In this document: positions 54,501-63,287 of the stretch, one piece after another | How positions within the stretch are numbered: the first letter of the stretch is position 1 | How the letters are laid out: each line of letters begins with the position of its first letter | From: Microbacterium jejuense | Lineage (GTDB): Bacteria; Actinomycetota; Actinomycetes; Actinomycetales; Microbacteriaceae | DNA: 64,000 nt | NCBI RefSeq assembly: GCF_019511665.1 | Contig: NZ_JAEUAW010000004.1 | Coordinates: 124,001 to 188,000, forward strand | Direction: 5' to 3' | Notes under the pieces: generated by a model | What the model was told of the DNA's origin: nothing | Seen by the model: only the letters and a program-made list of their open reading frames with translations | The model's database searches: none | Made by a program: the position numbers and the translations under genes

Positions 54501-54602
54501 ATGACGACCCCGCAGCTCCTCCTGCGCGTCCCGATGTCGTCCAGGAGAGGGGCGTGGGACACGACCTCGAGAGATCTGGACATGAAGGGGTGGATGCCGT
54601 GA
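54501..54602 (+). CDS. 33-codon ORF bridging hutU and hutI
   Basis: It starts ATGACGACCCCG four bases after the hutU stop, reads [20 protein letters not shown] then [13 protein letters not shown], and ends in a TGA that overlaps the hutI GTG (GTGA). That arrangement would couple hutI translation to it. No known family is recognised and no strong Shine-Dalgarno precedes it. It could be a leader peptide, the remnant of a lost gene, or chance. Confidence 0.35.
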   Translation: MTTPQLLLRVPMSSRRGAWDTTSRDLDMKGWMP

Positions 54603-55789
54603 GCGCCGTGCTCATCACGAACATCGGCGAGCTGACCACCAACGTCGGCCGCGACGGCGATCCGCTGGGCACGCTGCGCGATGCGGCACTGCTGCTCGAG
54701 GGCGATCGCGTCGCGTGGGCAGGGCCGGCGGCCGAGGCCCCGCACCTGTCGTCTCGCTTCGCTGGATCGACGACCGTCGAGGTGGTGGATGCCGGCGGCC
54801 GAGCCGTCATCCCCGGTTTCGTCGACAGTCACACGCACCTCGTGTTCGGCGGCGACCGGGCCGACGAGTTCGAGGCGCGCATGAGCGGCACCCCGTATGC
54901 GGCGGGAGGCATACGGCGGACCGTCGTCGCCACGCGCGCCGCGAGCGACGACGAGCTCCGCGAGCGCCTGCAGCGGTTCACGCGCGAGCTGCGGACGCAG
55001 GGGACCACGACCTTCGAGATCAAGACGGGGTACGGGCTGACCGTCGCCGACGAGGCACGGCTGGCTCGGCTCGCGGCCGAGGTCACGCCCGAGGTCACGT
55101 ACCTCGGAGCGCACGTCGTGCCCGCCGAGTTCGCCGACCGCCGCGACGAGTACGTCGACCTGGTGTGCGACGAGATGCTGCGGGCATGCGCGCCCCACGC
55201 ACGCTGGATCGACGTGTTCTGCGAGCGCGGGGCGTTCACGCCGGAGGAGTCGCGCCGCGTCCTCGCCGCCGGCGTCGCGCACGGACTGCTGCCACGGGTG
55301 CACGGCAATCAGCTCGGCCCCGGTGAGGGCGTGCGCCTCGCGGTCGCGATGGGCGCGGCATCCGTCGACCACTGCACGTACCTCGACGACGCCGACGTCG
55401 CCGCTCTCGCCGGCGCCGACACCGTGGCGACGCTGCTGCCGGGCGTCGAGTTCTCGACGCGGCAGCCCTACCCCGACGCGCGGCGTCTGCTCGAGGCGGG
55501 CGTGACGGTCGCCCTCGCCAGCGACTGCAACCCGGGGTCGAGCTTCACGAGCTCGATGCCGCTCATGATCGCCCTGGCCGTGCGCGAGATGGGCATGACG
55601 CCCGGCGAGGCCGTGTGGGCGGCGACGGCCGGTGGTGCGCGGGCGCTCCGGCGGACCGATGTCGGCGCTCTCGGCCCGGGCATGCGCGCCGACCTCGTGA
55701 TGCTCGACGCACCGACGCGCGTGCACCTCGCCTATCGACCGGGGGTCCCGCTCGTGCACACGGTGTGGCTCGGGGGCGAACAGGTCTGA
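54599..55789 (+). CDS. hutI: Imidazolonepropionase
   Basis: The protein has 396 residues. This amidohydrolase opens imidazolonepropionate to formimidoylglutamate. Metal ligands are in [41 protein letters not shown] and [12 protein letters not shown] 54599 has AAGGGG eight bases upstream and is preferred to GTG 54554, which would add 15 unusual residues. It overlaps the 33-codon ORF, and is convergent with sixA and hutG. Confidence 0.94.
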   Translation: MSAVLITNIGELTTNVGRDGDPLGTLRDAALLLEGDRVAWAGPAAEAPHLSSRFAGSTTVEVVDAGGRAVIPGFVDSHTHLVFGGDRADEFEARMSGTPYAAGGIRRTVVATRAASDDELRERLQRFTRELRTQGTTTFEIKTGYGLTVADEARLARLAAEVTPEVTYLGAHVVPAEFADRRDEYVDLVCDEMLRACAPHARWIDVFCERGAFTPEESRRVLAAGVAHGLLPRVHGNQLGPGEGVRLAVAMGAASVDHCTYLDDADVAALAGADTVATLLPGVEFSTRQPYPDARRLLEAGVTVALASDCNPGSSFTSSMPLMIALAVREMGMTPGEAVWAATAGGARALRRTDVGALGPGMRADLVMLDAPTRVHLAYRPGVPLVHTVWLGGEQV

Positions 55790-55811
55790 CGCCGCCGCGC
55801 GACGCCCCCGG

Positions 55812-56282
55812 TCACCGCGGGGTGTCGAAGGTCCAGTCGTCGGGATCGAGGGCTGTCGCGACGTCCCAGTCGTCCTGGTCCCACGCGAAGGTCGCGACGG
55901 CGCACGTGGGCATGTGGCCGATGCCCTCGCCCGAGAGCCGTCCGGCCAGGACGCTCATGCCGGGATCGTGCGCGACGACGAGGACCGACCCGGCGCCGGT
56001 GGCCGCGGCCGCCGCGAGCAGGGAGTTCGCCGGTGCGCCGTACAGAGCGGGATCGAGCGACACCGCGACGCCGAGCTCGGCTGCGAAGGCCTCGGCCGTC
56101 GTGCGGGCGCGCAGCGCCGTGCTCGACAGGATCACGTCGGGGCGGAATCCGGATGCCGCCAGGCGCGCCGCCATGACGGGCGCGTCCCGCATGCCGCGGT
56201 CGTTGAGGGGGCGGTCGTGATCGTCCAGGCCCGGATCGCCCCAGTCGGACTTGGCGTGGCGCACGAGCGCGAGGCGGATCAC
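55812..56282 (-). CDS. SixA-type histidine phosphatase
   Basis: The protein has 156 residues. The catalytic RHG-type motif is LVRHAKSDWGDP at residues 6-17, with the second His in VVAHDPGMS. This is the small SixA branch of the histidine phosphatase superfamily, whose E. coli member dephosphorylates the ArcB HPt domain. The substrate here is unknown. GTG 56282 overlaps the hutG stop by four bases, so it is translated from the same mRNA as hutG. Confidence 0.86.
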   Translation of the reverse strand: MIRLALVRHAKSDWGDPGLDDHDRPLNDRGMRDAPVMAARLAASGFRPDVILSSTALRARTTAEAFAAELGVAVSLDPALYGAPANSLLAAAAATGAGSVLVVAHDPGMSVLAGRLSGEGIGHMPTCAVATFAWDQDDWDVATALDPDDWTFDTPR

Positions 56283-57223
56283 GAGGCGCTCCGCCGCGCG
56301 GCGAGGCCGGCGAGCAGTTCGAGCACGCACAGTGCGGCGAGGCGCACGGTGCGCCCGTCGGGGGCATCGGCGGTCGCGTCGACCTCGGCGATGTCGGCGC
56401 TGTGCAGGCGCGGGTCCGCGGCGGCTTCGCGCACGAGCGCGCGCAGCTCCCAGGCGGCGAGGCCGCCCGGCACCGAGGCGGGGCACCCGGGCGCCACGGA
56501 GCGATCGCACACGTCGACGTCGATGTCGAGGTGGATGCCGCCGCCGCCGGCGCCGGCGATCTCCCGGGCCTCGGCGACGACGTCCGCGGCGCCGCGGCGG
56601 CGCACGTCGTCCATTGTGATGACGGTGATCCCGAGGTCGGCCGCGCGCCGCGCATACGCGACGGAGTTCGCGAAGTCGGCGATGCCGAGCTGCACCACGC
56701 GGCGTCCGTCGAGCCCGCCGTCGATGAGCCGCCGCACCGGCGAGCCGTTGGACGCCCCGTCACGCAGGTCGAAGTGCGCGTCGATCGTGATGAGGCCCTG
56801 CGCGGCGGCCCCCTGCGCGACGCCGTAGGTCAGCGAGTTGTCGCCGCCGAGCGCGATCACGAGGTCGGCGCGCTCGCGCGCCGCCGCGACCGCGGAGCGG
56901 ACGGATGCCTCGCCCTCGGCCCCGTCCGGATCGGCGACGTCGCCCCCGTCGGCGATGCGCAGCACCGCGTTCAGGTCCACGGGCGGCGGCCCGAGCAGCG
57001 TGGGGCTGTAGCGGCGCAGCGCGTCGCGGATCGCCGCGGGAGTGGCGTGCGCCCCCGTGGGGGACAGCGACGTCAGGTGGGTCGGCACGCCCAGGAGGAC
57101 GGCATCCCACCCGTCCGCGCCGTCTCTCTCCGGGCCATCTCTCTCCGCGCCATCCCCGTTCGTGTCGTCGATGCGCGGCCAGGCGCCGGCGCGGGGCCAG
57201 AGGTCGTCGTGTGAGAGCGCCAC
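56279..57223 (-). CDS. hutG: Formimidoylglutamase / arginase-family ureohydrolase
   Basis: The protein has 314 residues. The dimanganese ureohydrolase motifs are DAHFDLRDG near 155 and HLDIDVDVCDRSVAPG near 232. The first motif, GGDHS in most members, reads GGDNSLTYG (Asn for the His ligand). Position opposite hutHUI and the need for the last step make formimidoylglutamate to glutamate plus formamide the likely reaction. A long acidic insert lies at residues 20-40. It lies between DUF445 (upstream) and sixA (coupled). Confidence 0.85.
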   Translation of the reverse strand: MALSHDDLWPRAGAWPRIDDTNGDGAERDGPERDGADGWDAVLLGVPTHLTSLSPTGAHATPAAIRDALRRYSPTLLGPPPVDLNAVLRIADGGDVADPDGAEGEASVRSAVAAARERADLVIALGGDNSLTYGVAQGAAAQGLITIDAHFDLRDGASNGSPVRRLIDGGLDGRRVVQLGIADFANSVAYARRAADLGITVITMDDVRRRGAADVVAEAREIAGAGGGGIHLDIDVDVCDRSVAPGCPASVPGGLAAWELRALVREAAADPRLHSADIAEVDATADAPDGRTVRLAALCVLELLAGLAARRSAS

Positions 57224-57232
57224 GATTCGACG

Positions 57233-58504
57233 CTACCCGAGGAGCGCGTGCGCGACCGTGAAGATCGCCACGCCGGCGAGCGCCCCGACGATCGTGCCGT
57301 TGAGGCGGATGTACTGCAGGTCGCGGCCGACCATGAGCTCGATCTTCTCGGTGGTCTCCGCCGGATCCCACCGCTCCACGGTGTCGGTGATGATCGACGC
57401 GATGTCGTGGCGGTAGCGGTCGACGAGGAAGACGGCGGTGTCGGTGACCCACGTGTCCACGCGACGCTGCAGGGCGGCATCCGTCGTCAAGCGCTGGCCG
57501 ATCTCGACGAGCGCCTCCACGGCCCGCCGGCGCAGGCCGCTGTCGGAATCGGCGAGCGAGCGCAGCAGTCCCGCCTTGGCGGTCGCCCACGCCTCGGCGG
57601 CGAGGTCGCGCACGCGCGGGCTGTCGAACACCGCGAGCTTGGCGTCCTCGAACCGGCCGATCGTGGCAGGGTCGTGCTGCAGGTTCGCGGCGAGGCGCTC
57701 GAGGTAGCCGTCGATCGCGAGGCGGGCGGGATGCCGGGGGTCGCGCTGCACCGCACCCACGAACTTGACCGCCTCGTTGTACACGGTGTCGTCGACGAAC
57801 CGGTGCGCCACCGACGGCACCCACGACGGCAGGCGTCGAGAGACGAGCCCGGTGAACGCGCGGTGGTTGGCGGCGAGCCACGTCGCGACGCTGTCGGCGG
57901 CGAGGTCGACCGCGCCGCGGTGCGCTCCGGCGTCGACGATCCGCTGCAGCCACTCGCCCAGCGGCGGACCCCATTCCGGCGCGATGAGGTGCTCGCGCGC
58001 AAGCTCCTCGATGACGTCGCGGACGTCGTCGTCGCTCAGCGCCTGCAGCACGCTCGAGGCCATGACGGACGCCTCGGCGGCGACGCGCTCGGCGTGCGCG
58101 GGAGCGCTCAGCCACTCGCCGAGCCGCGCCGCGATGGGCGTCTCGACCAGCTTGGTGCGCACGACGTCGCCGCGCAGGAACTCGGTCTCGACGAACTCGC
58201 CGAGGGTGCGGCCGATCTCGTCCTTGCGGCTCGGGATGATCGCGGTGTGCGGGATCGGGATGCCCAGTGGATGCCGGAACAGCGCCGTCACCGCGAACCA
58301 GTCCGCCAGCGCACCGACCATGCCGCCTTCGCCCGCCGCCCGCAGGTAGGCGAGCGCGGGGACCTCCTGCTGGAACGCGAACGACACCGCGAACAGCGCG
58401 GCCATGAACAGCAGGGCGCCGAGCGCCACGCCCTTCATACGTCGCAGCGCGCGGCGGCGCTCCTGGTCGGCAGGACTCAGCAGGTGCGTCGGCGTCGGCG
58501 ACAC
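57233..58504 (-). CDS. DUF445 membrane-associated protein
   Basis: The protein has 423 residues. Membrane helices near 25-45 and at the C-terminus (GTIVGALAGVAIFTVAHALLG) enclose a long helical soluble domain. GGMVGALADWFAVTALFRHPLGIPIPHTAIIP is the family hallmark (residues 60-91). Function is not established. The stop lies nine bases before the hutG start and its own start follows the acyl-CoA dehydrogenase stop by one base, so it sits in the middle of a minus-strand transcription unit. Confidence 0.86.
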   Translation of the reverse strand: MSPTPTHLLSPADQERRRALRRMKGVALGALLFMAALFAVSFAFQQEVPALAYLRAAGEGGMVGALADWFAVTALFRHPLGIPIPHTAIIPSRKDEIGRTLGEFVETEFLRGDVVRTKLVETPIAARLGEWLSAPAHAERVAAEASVMASSVLQALSDDDVRDVIEELAREHLIAPEWGPPLGEWLQRIVDAGAHRGAVDLAADSVATWLAANHRAFTGLVSRRLPSWVPSVAHRFVDDTVYNEAVKFVGAVQRDPRHPARLAIDGYLERLAANLQHDPATIGRFEDAKLAVFDSPRVRDLAAEAWATAKAGLLRSLADSDSGLRRRAVEALVEIGQRLTTDAALQRRVDTWVTDTAVFLVDRYRHDIASIITDTVERWDPAETTEKIELMVGRDLQYIRLNGTIVGALAGVAIFTVAHALLG

Positions 58505-58505
58505 G

Positions 58506-59678
58506 TCAGTCCTCGAGAGGTCCGAGCCACGCGGTGGCGACCGTGGAGTGCGTCGACTCCGGGTCGGACGGGTGGAACAGTCCCGCCAGCACGTCGCGGT
58601 ACAGGCGCCCGAGCTCGTTGCCCGAGAAGTAGGACGATCCGCCCGCGACGAGGATCGCCTCGTCGACGATGGACTTCGCGGCGGACACCGCGCGATGCTT
58701 CACGCCGGCGAGCTGGGCGAACCACTGCGAGCCGTGGTCGGCGAGCTCGTCGACATCGCGCGAGAGCGCCTGCAGCTGCGGCGGCAGCGCGTCGTACTCG
58801 AGCGCCATGTCGGCGATGCGCCAGCGGATGTCGGGGTCCTGGCTGTAGGCCTTGCCCGTGCGCTTGGACGTCCGCTTGCCGGCCGTGGCGACGGCGAGCT
58901 CCAGCGCCCGCCGCGCGATGCCGGTGTACACCGACGCCAGGAGCAGCTCGAACACGCTGAAGATGCCGAACACCAGAGGATCGGGGTTGGGGCCCGGTGC
59001 GAGGCGTCGCACCACCCGATCGGCCGGCGCGACGGCGTCGTGCAGCTCTGTGGTGCGCGATTGCGTGCCCCGCATGCCGAGGGTGTCCCAGTCGTCGCGC
59101 ACGACCACGCGCCCCGTCTGCACCTCGGACCGCGGCACGAACGCGTAGACCATGCGCGGCGCGTCCTCCGACGACGTGTCGAGGCCGTGCAGCCCCAGCT
59201 GCGTCCACACCGGCGACAGCGACGTGAAGATCTTCGTGCCGGTGAACGAATAGCCGCCGTCGGGGAGGGGTGCGGCATCCGTCCCGCTCCCGAACAGCAC
59301 CAGGTCGTTGCCCGCCTCGCTGATCCCGAACGCGAACACCTCGCCGGCTGCCGCACCCTCCTGCACGAAGCGCAGGTCGTCGCTGCCGCGGTCGGCGAGC
59401 ACCTTCGCGACGCCCGTCCACACCAGGTGCATGTTGATCGCGAGGGCGGTCGCCGGGGCAGCGCCCGCGAGCCGCTGCTGAAGAAGGGATGCCTCGGCCA
59501 GGCCCAGTCCCGCCCCGCCGAGCTCGCGGGGCACGAGGATGGCCAGGTAGCCGGCGGCCTTGAGGTCGGCGAGATCGTCGTCGGGGAAGGTGTTCTCGCG
59601 ATCGTGGACGGCCGCGCGCGCACGGAAGCGCTCGAGCAGGTCGTCGGGCAGGAGCTGTGTCGGATCGAAGGACGTCAC
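58506..59678 (-). CDS. Acyl-CoA dehydrogenase family flavoprotein
   Basis: The protein has 390 residues. The fold features are PRELGGAGLGLAEASLLQQR at the N-terminus, FAFGISEAGNDL and GYSFTGTKIFTSLSP in the beta domain, DWDTLGMRGTQSRTT, and a C-terminal helical bundle. The base Glu region cannot be fixed with confidence. The sequence type also fits the DszC/HpaB-like or oxidase-type relatives. GTG 59678 is taken as start. It lies 53 bases after the alpha/beta hydrolase gene. Substrate unknown. Confidence 0.87.
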   Translation of the reverse strand: MTSFDPTQLLPDDLLERFRARAAVHDRENTFPDDDLADLKAAGYLAILVPRELGGAGLGLAEASLLQQRLAGAAPATALAINMHLVWTGVAKVLADRGSDDLRFVQEGAAAGEVFAFGISEAGNDLVLFGSGTDAAPLPDGGYSFTGTKIFTSLSPVWTQLGLHGLDTSSEDAPRMVYAFVPRSEVQTGRVVVRDDWDTLGMRGTQSRTTELHDAVAPADRVVRRLAPGPNPDPLVFGIFSVFELLLASVYTGIARRALELAVATAGKRTSKRTGKAYSQDPDIRWRIADMALEYDALPPQLQALSRDVDELADHGSQWFAQLAGVKHRAVSAAKSIVDEAILVAGGSSYFSGNELGRLYRDVLAGLFHPSDPESTHSTVATAWLGPLED

Positions 59679-59731
59679 CCCGCCATTCTTCCCCCGCCCG
59701 GCCCGTTTGCGGCGAGCGGTCGCGGGGAGCC

Positions 59732-60487
59732 TCAGCCGAGCAGCTCGAGCAGGGCCGCGATCGTCGCCTCGGGCTGATCGCGGTGCGGCGAGTGCCCGGC
59801 GCCGCGGATCACGACGGCCCGAGAGAAGCGGGCGTTCGCCGCGACGGCCGCCTCGACGGGCAGGCCGCGGAAGATCGATCCTGCATCGGCGGCGATCACG
59901 TCGACCGGCACGTCGACGCGCAGTGCGGCATCCGTCACATCCCACGACGGGTTCTGCACCGTCGTCTGCTCGACGGCCCAACGGCTGCTCACCTGCGAGG
60001 CCTGGGCCTTCAGTTCGATGTCGTGCTCGTGCCAGTGCGGGTGCGCGCGGCGCACCGCCTCGGGCGACGGGTCGGCGAACGCGGCCGCGAGCCCCGCGCC
60101 GATGCTGGCGCGATCGTCCGCCTGCAGCGCGATCGCGGGATCGACGAGCACCAGGCGCCGCGTCCACTCCGGGTCGGCCGCGCTCGCGAGGACCGCCGCG
60201 GCACCGCCGAGCGAGTGCGCGACGACGAGGTCCCACGCGCCGCCGTCTGCGGGGCGCGCAGCGGCCACGTCGGCGCCGTACGCGGCGAGCGTGTAGTCCA
60301 GCGCGCGCGGTGCGGCGCCGTGACCCCGCAGGTCGACGGCGTCCGCGCGCCAGCCGGCGTCGGCCAGGGCAGTGCCGTACCGCCACATCAGGGCTCCCGT
60401 GGAGCCGAGGCCGTGGACGAGCAGTGCGCGGCGCTCGGCGGCCACCGAGCCCCACGTCAGGCGGGGGAGCGAGACGGGCGTGGGCAT
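59732..60487 (-). CDS. Alpha/beta hydrolase
   Basis: The protein has 251 residues. ALLVHGLGSTGALMWR carries the oxyanion loop, VVAHSLGGAAAVLAS the nucleophile elbow (Ser in HSLGG), and GAGHSPHRDQP the catalytic His. The acid is probably the Asp in DVIAADAGSI. The enzyme may be an esterase, thioesterase or C-C hydrolase. ATG 60487 is preceded by a -10 box seven bases upstream, so the mRNA is probably leaderless. It may head the minus-strand unit running to sixA. Confidence 0.87.
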   Translation of the reverse strand: MPTPVSLPRLTWGSVAAERRALLVHGLGSTGALMWRYGTALADAGWRADAVDLRGHGAAPRALDYTLAAYGADVAAARPADGGAWDLVVAHSLGGAAAVLASAADPEWTRRLVLVDPAIALQADDRASIGAGLAAAFADPSPEAVRRAHPHWHEHDIELKAQASQVSSRWAVEQTTVQNPSWDVTDAALRVDVPVDVIAADAGSIFRGLPVEAAVAANARFSRAVVIRGAGHSPHRDQPEATIAALLELLG

Positions 60488-60500
60488 GGGGTTCAGCCTA
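60485..60500 (-). promoter_or_regulatory. Leaderless promoter of the alpha/beta hydrolase
   Basis: On the minus strand TAGGCT (60500-60495) is followed by seven bases and ATG 60487. No Shine-Dalgarno is present. Confidence 0.6.
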
Positions 60501-60574
60501 GAAGTTCGGACCGCTCGGTCCCGCCGCGGGAGCCTCTCGGCGTCACGCACGGCAGGATGGAGGCGGAGGTTGGC

Positions 60575-60979
60575 GTGATCTCGACGGAACTGGCGATGGC
60601 CCTGCGCGACGCGGGGCTGGTGTGGCACCCGCGCTCGGGCGACCGATTCCAGCTCGACGAGCCCGAGTTCGAGGCGGACGTCTTCACCGTGAGCGAGATG
60701 ACGATCGAGCCGCGCGAGTACCCGACCGGCCGCATCCTCGCGTTCAACGGCACCACCGAGTGGGCGCTCGACTCGGTCGCGCTCGAGGACGCGCTGTGGC
60801 TGCCGCACGAGCATCAGCTGCGCGAGCTGCTGCGCGGGGCGTTCCGGTCGCTGCGGCGACTGCCCGACACCCACGAGGTCGAGATCGTCGTGGCGGGGGA
60901 CCGGAAGGTCTTCGAGCACCCGGAACCCGCAGACGCGTACGCGCTGGCGGTGCTGGAGCTGCTGCGCCGGCTCGAGTGA
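60575..60979 (+). CDS. Conserved small protein of unknown function
   Basis: The protein has 134 residues. It begins VISTELAMALRDAGLVWHP and contains DVFTVSEMTIEPREYPTGRI, FNGTTEWALDSVALEDALWL and a C-terminal helix. It is soluble, acidic and without known motifs. Related actinobacterial proteins are, as I recall, sometimes labelled pilus assembly protein CpaE, but no P-loop is present here, so that label is not supported. GTG 60575 has GGAGG five bases upstream; ATG 60557 is the alternative. Confidence 0.65.
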   Translation: MISTELAMALRDAGLVWHPRSGDRFQLDEPEFEADVFTVSEMTIEPREYPTGRILAFNGTTEWALDSVALEDALWLPHEHQLRELLRGAFRSLRRLPDTHEVEIVVAGDRKVFEHPEPADAYALAVLELLRRLE

Positions 60980-61006
60980 CGCGACCGCCCGTCACGTCGC
61001 GAGGGC

Positions 61007-62215
61007 TCAGCCGATCGTCGGGACCGGCTCGGTGTCGGGGATGGGGCTCGCGCCGCGCTCGCGCAGATCGGGCTGGTGCCGCACGAACACCAGGGCGACC
61101 AGCAGGGCGAGGGCGCAGAATGCGGCTGCCGCACTGTAGGCCGCCGTGACCCCGCCGGGACCGTCGATGAGGAACCCGGCGACCGCCGAGCCCACCGCGG
61201 CGCCGATGAGCTGCCCGGTGCCCACCCAGCCGAACGCCTCGGCGGTGTCGCTGAACTTGACGCTCGCGGTCGTCATGGCCGACAGCACGCCGAGGGCCGG
61301 GGCGATGCCGATGCCGGCGACGAACAGGGTCGCGCCGATCCACCACACGTTCACCCACAGCGTCGTGAGCGCGAGACCGAACGCGACGACCGCGAGGCGG
61401 CGGACCATCGCCCAGCGCCCCATCGGCAGGTGTCCGAACGCGAGACCGCCCGCGAGGCTGCCGACCGAGAACACCGCAAGCACGACGCCCGCCTCGACGC
61501 CGCCGTGCGAGAACGTCGCCACCACGGCGGCCTCCACCGCCGAGAACGAGCCGATGAGCAGGAACCCGATGACGGTCGCGAGCAGGATCGGCGGGCGTGT
61601 GAGGACCTTGCCCAGCGACCGCTTGCTGCGCGGGATGCGCACGCGGCCGACCTCAGGCGACAGGATGAACCACGCGCAGCCCGACAGCAGGATGACGACG
61701 ACGAGCACGAGGCCGACGACCGTTCCCGCCTGCGTCGCCACGAACGTGATGAGCACCGGCGCGAGGATCCAGATGATCTCCTGCAGCGAGGCGTCGAGCG
61801 AGTACAGGCCGGTCAGCTGCTTCGAGTTGACGAGCTTCGGGTAGATCGTCCGCACCGCCGACACGATGGGCGGCGTCGACATCCCCGCGATGAACCCCAG
61901 CACGACGTACACCGGCACCGGCGCGATGAGGAACGCGATGCCGAGAAGGGATGCCGCCGACACGAGCGTCGTGAGGGTCAGGACGCGCCGCATGCCCCAG
62001 CGGCCCATCCAGCGGCTCGTCACCGGGCCGGCGATCGCCTGGCCGATCGACACCGCCGCCAGCACGACGCCCGCGGCGCCGTACGAGCCCGTGATCCCCT
62101 CGATGTGCAGGAGGATGACGAGGCTGATCATCCCGTTGGGGAACCGCGCGACCAGCTGCGCCGAGATCATGCGCAGGACGCCGGGAGTGCGCAGAAGATC
62201 CCCGTAGCCGGCCAC
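61007..62215 (-). CDS. MFS transporter
   Basis: The protein has 402 residues and about 12 membrane helices. TSRWMGRWGMRRVLTLTT is the MFS loop near residue 67, and a basic centre (RIPRSKRSLGKVL) separates the halves. LYSLDASLQEIIWILAPVL and FGWVGTGQLIGAAVGS are typical of a widespread actinobacterial MFS branch of unknown substrate. GTG 62215 follows a -10 box by six bases. It is divergent from the nrd operon, with 349 bases between starts. Confidence 0.83.
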   Translation of the reverse strand: MAGYGDLLRTPGVLRMISAQLVARFPNGMISLVILLHIEGITGSYGAAGVVLAAVSIGQAIAGPVTSRWMGRWGMRRVLTLTTLVSAASLLGIAFLIAPVPVYVVLGFIAGMSTPPIVSAVRTIYPKLVNSKQLTGLYSLDASLQEIIWILAPVLITFVATQAGTVVGLVLVVVILLSGCAWFILSPEVGRVRIPRSKRSLGKVLTRPPILLATVIGFLLIGSFSAVEAAVVATFSHGGVEAGVVLAVFSVGSLAGGLAFGHLPMGRWAMVRRLAVVAFGLALTTLWVNVWWIGATLFVAGIGIAPALGVLSAMTTASVKFSDTAEAFGWVGTGQLIGAAVGSAVAGFLIDGPGGVTAAYSAAAAFCALALLVALVFVRHQPDLRERGASPIPDTEPVPTIG

Positions 62216-62227
62216 CAGACAACGTTA
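62213..62227 (-). promoter_or_regulatory. Leaderless promoter of the MFS gene
   Basis: On the minus strand TAACGT (62227-62222) precedes GTG 62215 by six bases. Confidence 0.6.
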
Positions 62228-62463
62228 CGCCACGCCGCCTGCGTCACGACACGCCGGGCGCGGGCGCGACACGCCGGGGATGTTCTCCACAGCCGAATCC
62301 GATGTCGGACAGTGCGGCTACCGTCGCGGCTGTGGAGGGATGCGGCCGTGGCTCCCGAAACCCCCGTGATCCCGGCCTTTTCTCAGCCGCCGGGGCTGTG
62401 GATGAATCCGTGGAGAACCTGTGTTGTACATGGGGAGAACGGTGGAAAATCACACCGATGTAA

Positions 62464-62511
62464 CTACTAGCCCTTGTGGTGCTTACGGATGTCGGTACCC
62501 ATATGTAGTAT
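62464..62511 (+). promoter_or_regulatory. nrdR box: Candidate NrdR box pair upstream of nrdHIE
   Basis: Box 1 (62464-62479) is CTACTAGCCCTTGTGG and box 2 (62496-62511) is TACCCATATGTAGTAT. Each keeps about 10 of 16 bases of the palindromic NrdR consensus, and they are 32 bases apart, three helical turns, as in known NrdR targets. Box 2 overlaps a possible -10 (TAGTAT). The remainder of 62216-62564 shows no gene. Confidence 0.65.
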
Positions 62512-62564
62512 TGGTCTCCCGGCGGGGGGACTGCCGGAGAAGGAACGACGGGAGCAGAATCGAC

Positions 62565-62798
62565 ATGGCGATCACGGTCTACACCAAGCCCGCATGCGTG
62601 CAGTGCACGGCGACTTACCGTGCCCTCGACTCGAAGGGCATCGAGTACGAAGTCCACGACCTCTCGCAGGACCCTACGGCCCTCGAGCAGGTCAAGGCGC
62701 TGGGCTACCTCCAGGCGCCGGTCGTCATCACCGATGAGGACCACTGGTCGGGCTTCCGCCCCGACAAGATCGACGAGCTCGCCGCGCGTCTGGCCTGA
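62565..62798 (+). CDS. nrdH: NrdH redoxin
   Basis: The protein has 77 residues. It is a glutaredoxin-like protein with thioredoxin-like reactivity that re-reduces the class Ib ribonucleotide reductase. The active site CVQC is at 11-14 (TKPACVQCTATYRALD), and GYLQAPVVIT and the conserved WSGFRPDKI follow. ATG 62565 has GGAG nine bases upstream. First gene of nrdHIE. Confidence 0.96.
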   Translation: MAITVYTKPACVQCTATYRALDSKGIEYEVHDLSQDPTALEQVKALGYLQAPVVITDEDHWSGFRPDKIDELAARLA

Positions 62799-62855
62799 GG
62801 TTTCGGCGGCGCTCAACCACCGCCCGCAGGTCTGTCTCGACGAAAGGGGGCAGGC

Positions 62856-63287
62856 ATGAGCACGGTCGCGACGAGCGCGCCGCTGCTGGTCTACTTCTCG
62901 AGCGTGTCGGGCAACACCGCGCGTTTCATCGAGAAGCTCGGCGCACGAGCGGTCCGGATCCCGCTGCATTCGACGGATCCGGCGCTCGTGGTCGACGAGC
63001 CGTACGTCCTCGTGACACCCACCTATGGCGGAGGCCAGGGCAGGGGGGTCGAGAAGGGCGCCGTTCCCAAACAGGTGATCCGGTTCCTCAACGACGAGCG
63101 AAACCGCAGCCTCATCCGCGGAGTGATCTCCGCGGGGAACACCAACTTCGGCGAGCACTTCTGCATCGCCGGCGACATCATCAGCCGCAAGTGTCACGTG
63201 CCGCACTTGTACCGGCTCGAGGTATTCGGCACGCCTGAAGATGTGGAACGCGTGAGCGCGGGATTGGAACGATGGTGGGAACTCTGA
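62856..63287 (+). CDS. nrdI: NrdI flavodoxin-like protein
   Basis: The protein has 143 residues. It supplies an oxidant, formed at its FMN, to build the dimanganese tyrosyl radical cofactor of Nrd[21 protein letters not shown] binds FMN phosphate, and TPTYGGG and [15 protein letters not shown] are the other FMN loops. The ATG has AAGGGGGCAGG upstream. It overlaps nrdE by 16 bases. Confidence 0.96.
   Translation: MSTVATSAPLLVYFSSVSGNTARFIEKLGARAVRIPLHSTDPALVVDEPYVLVTPTYGGGQGRGVEKGAVPKQVIRFLNDERNRSLIRGVISAGNTNFGEHFCIAGDIISRKCHVPHLYRLEVFGTPEDVERVSAGLERWWEL

Noticed and set aside
54554-54598. Upstream GTG start for hutI
   Set aside because: It adds an unusual 15-residue lead, lacks a good ribosome site, and GTG 54599 has AAGGGG correctly placed.
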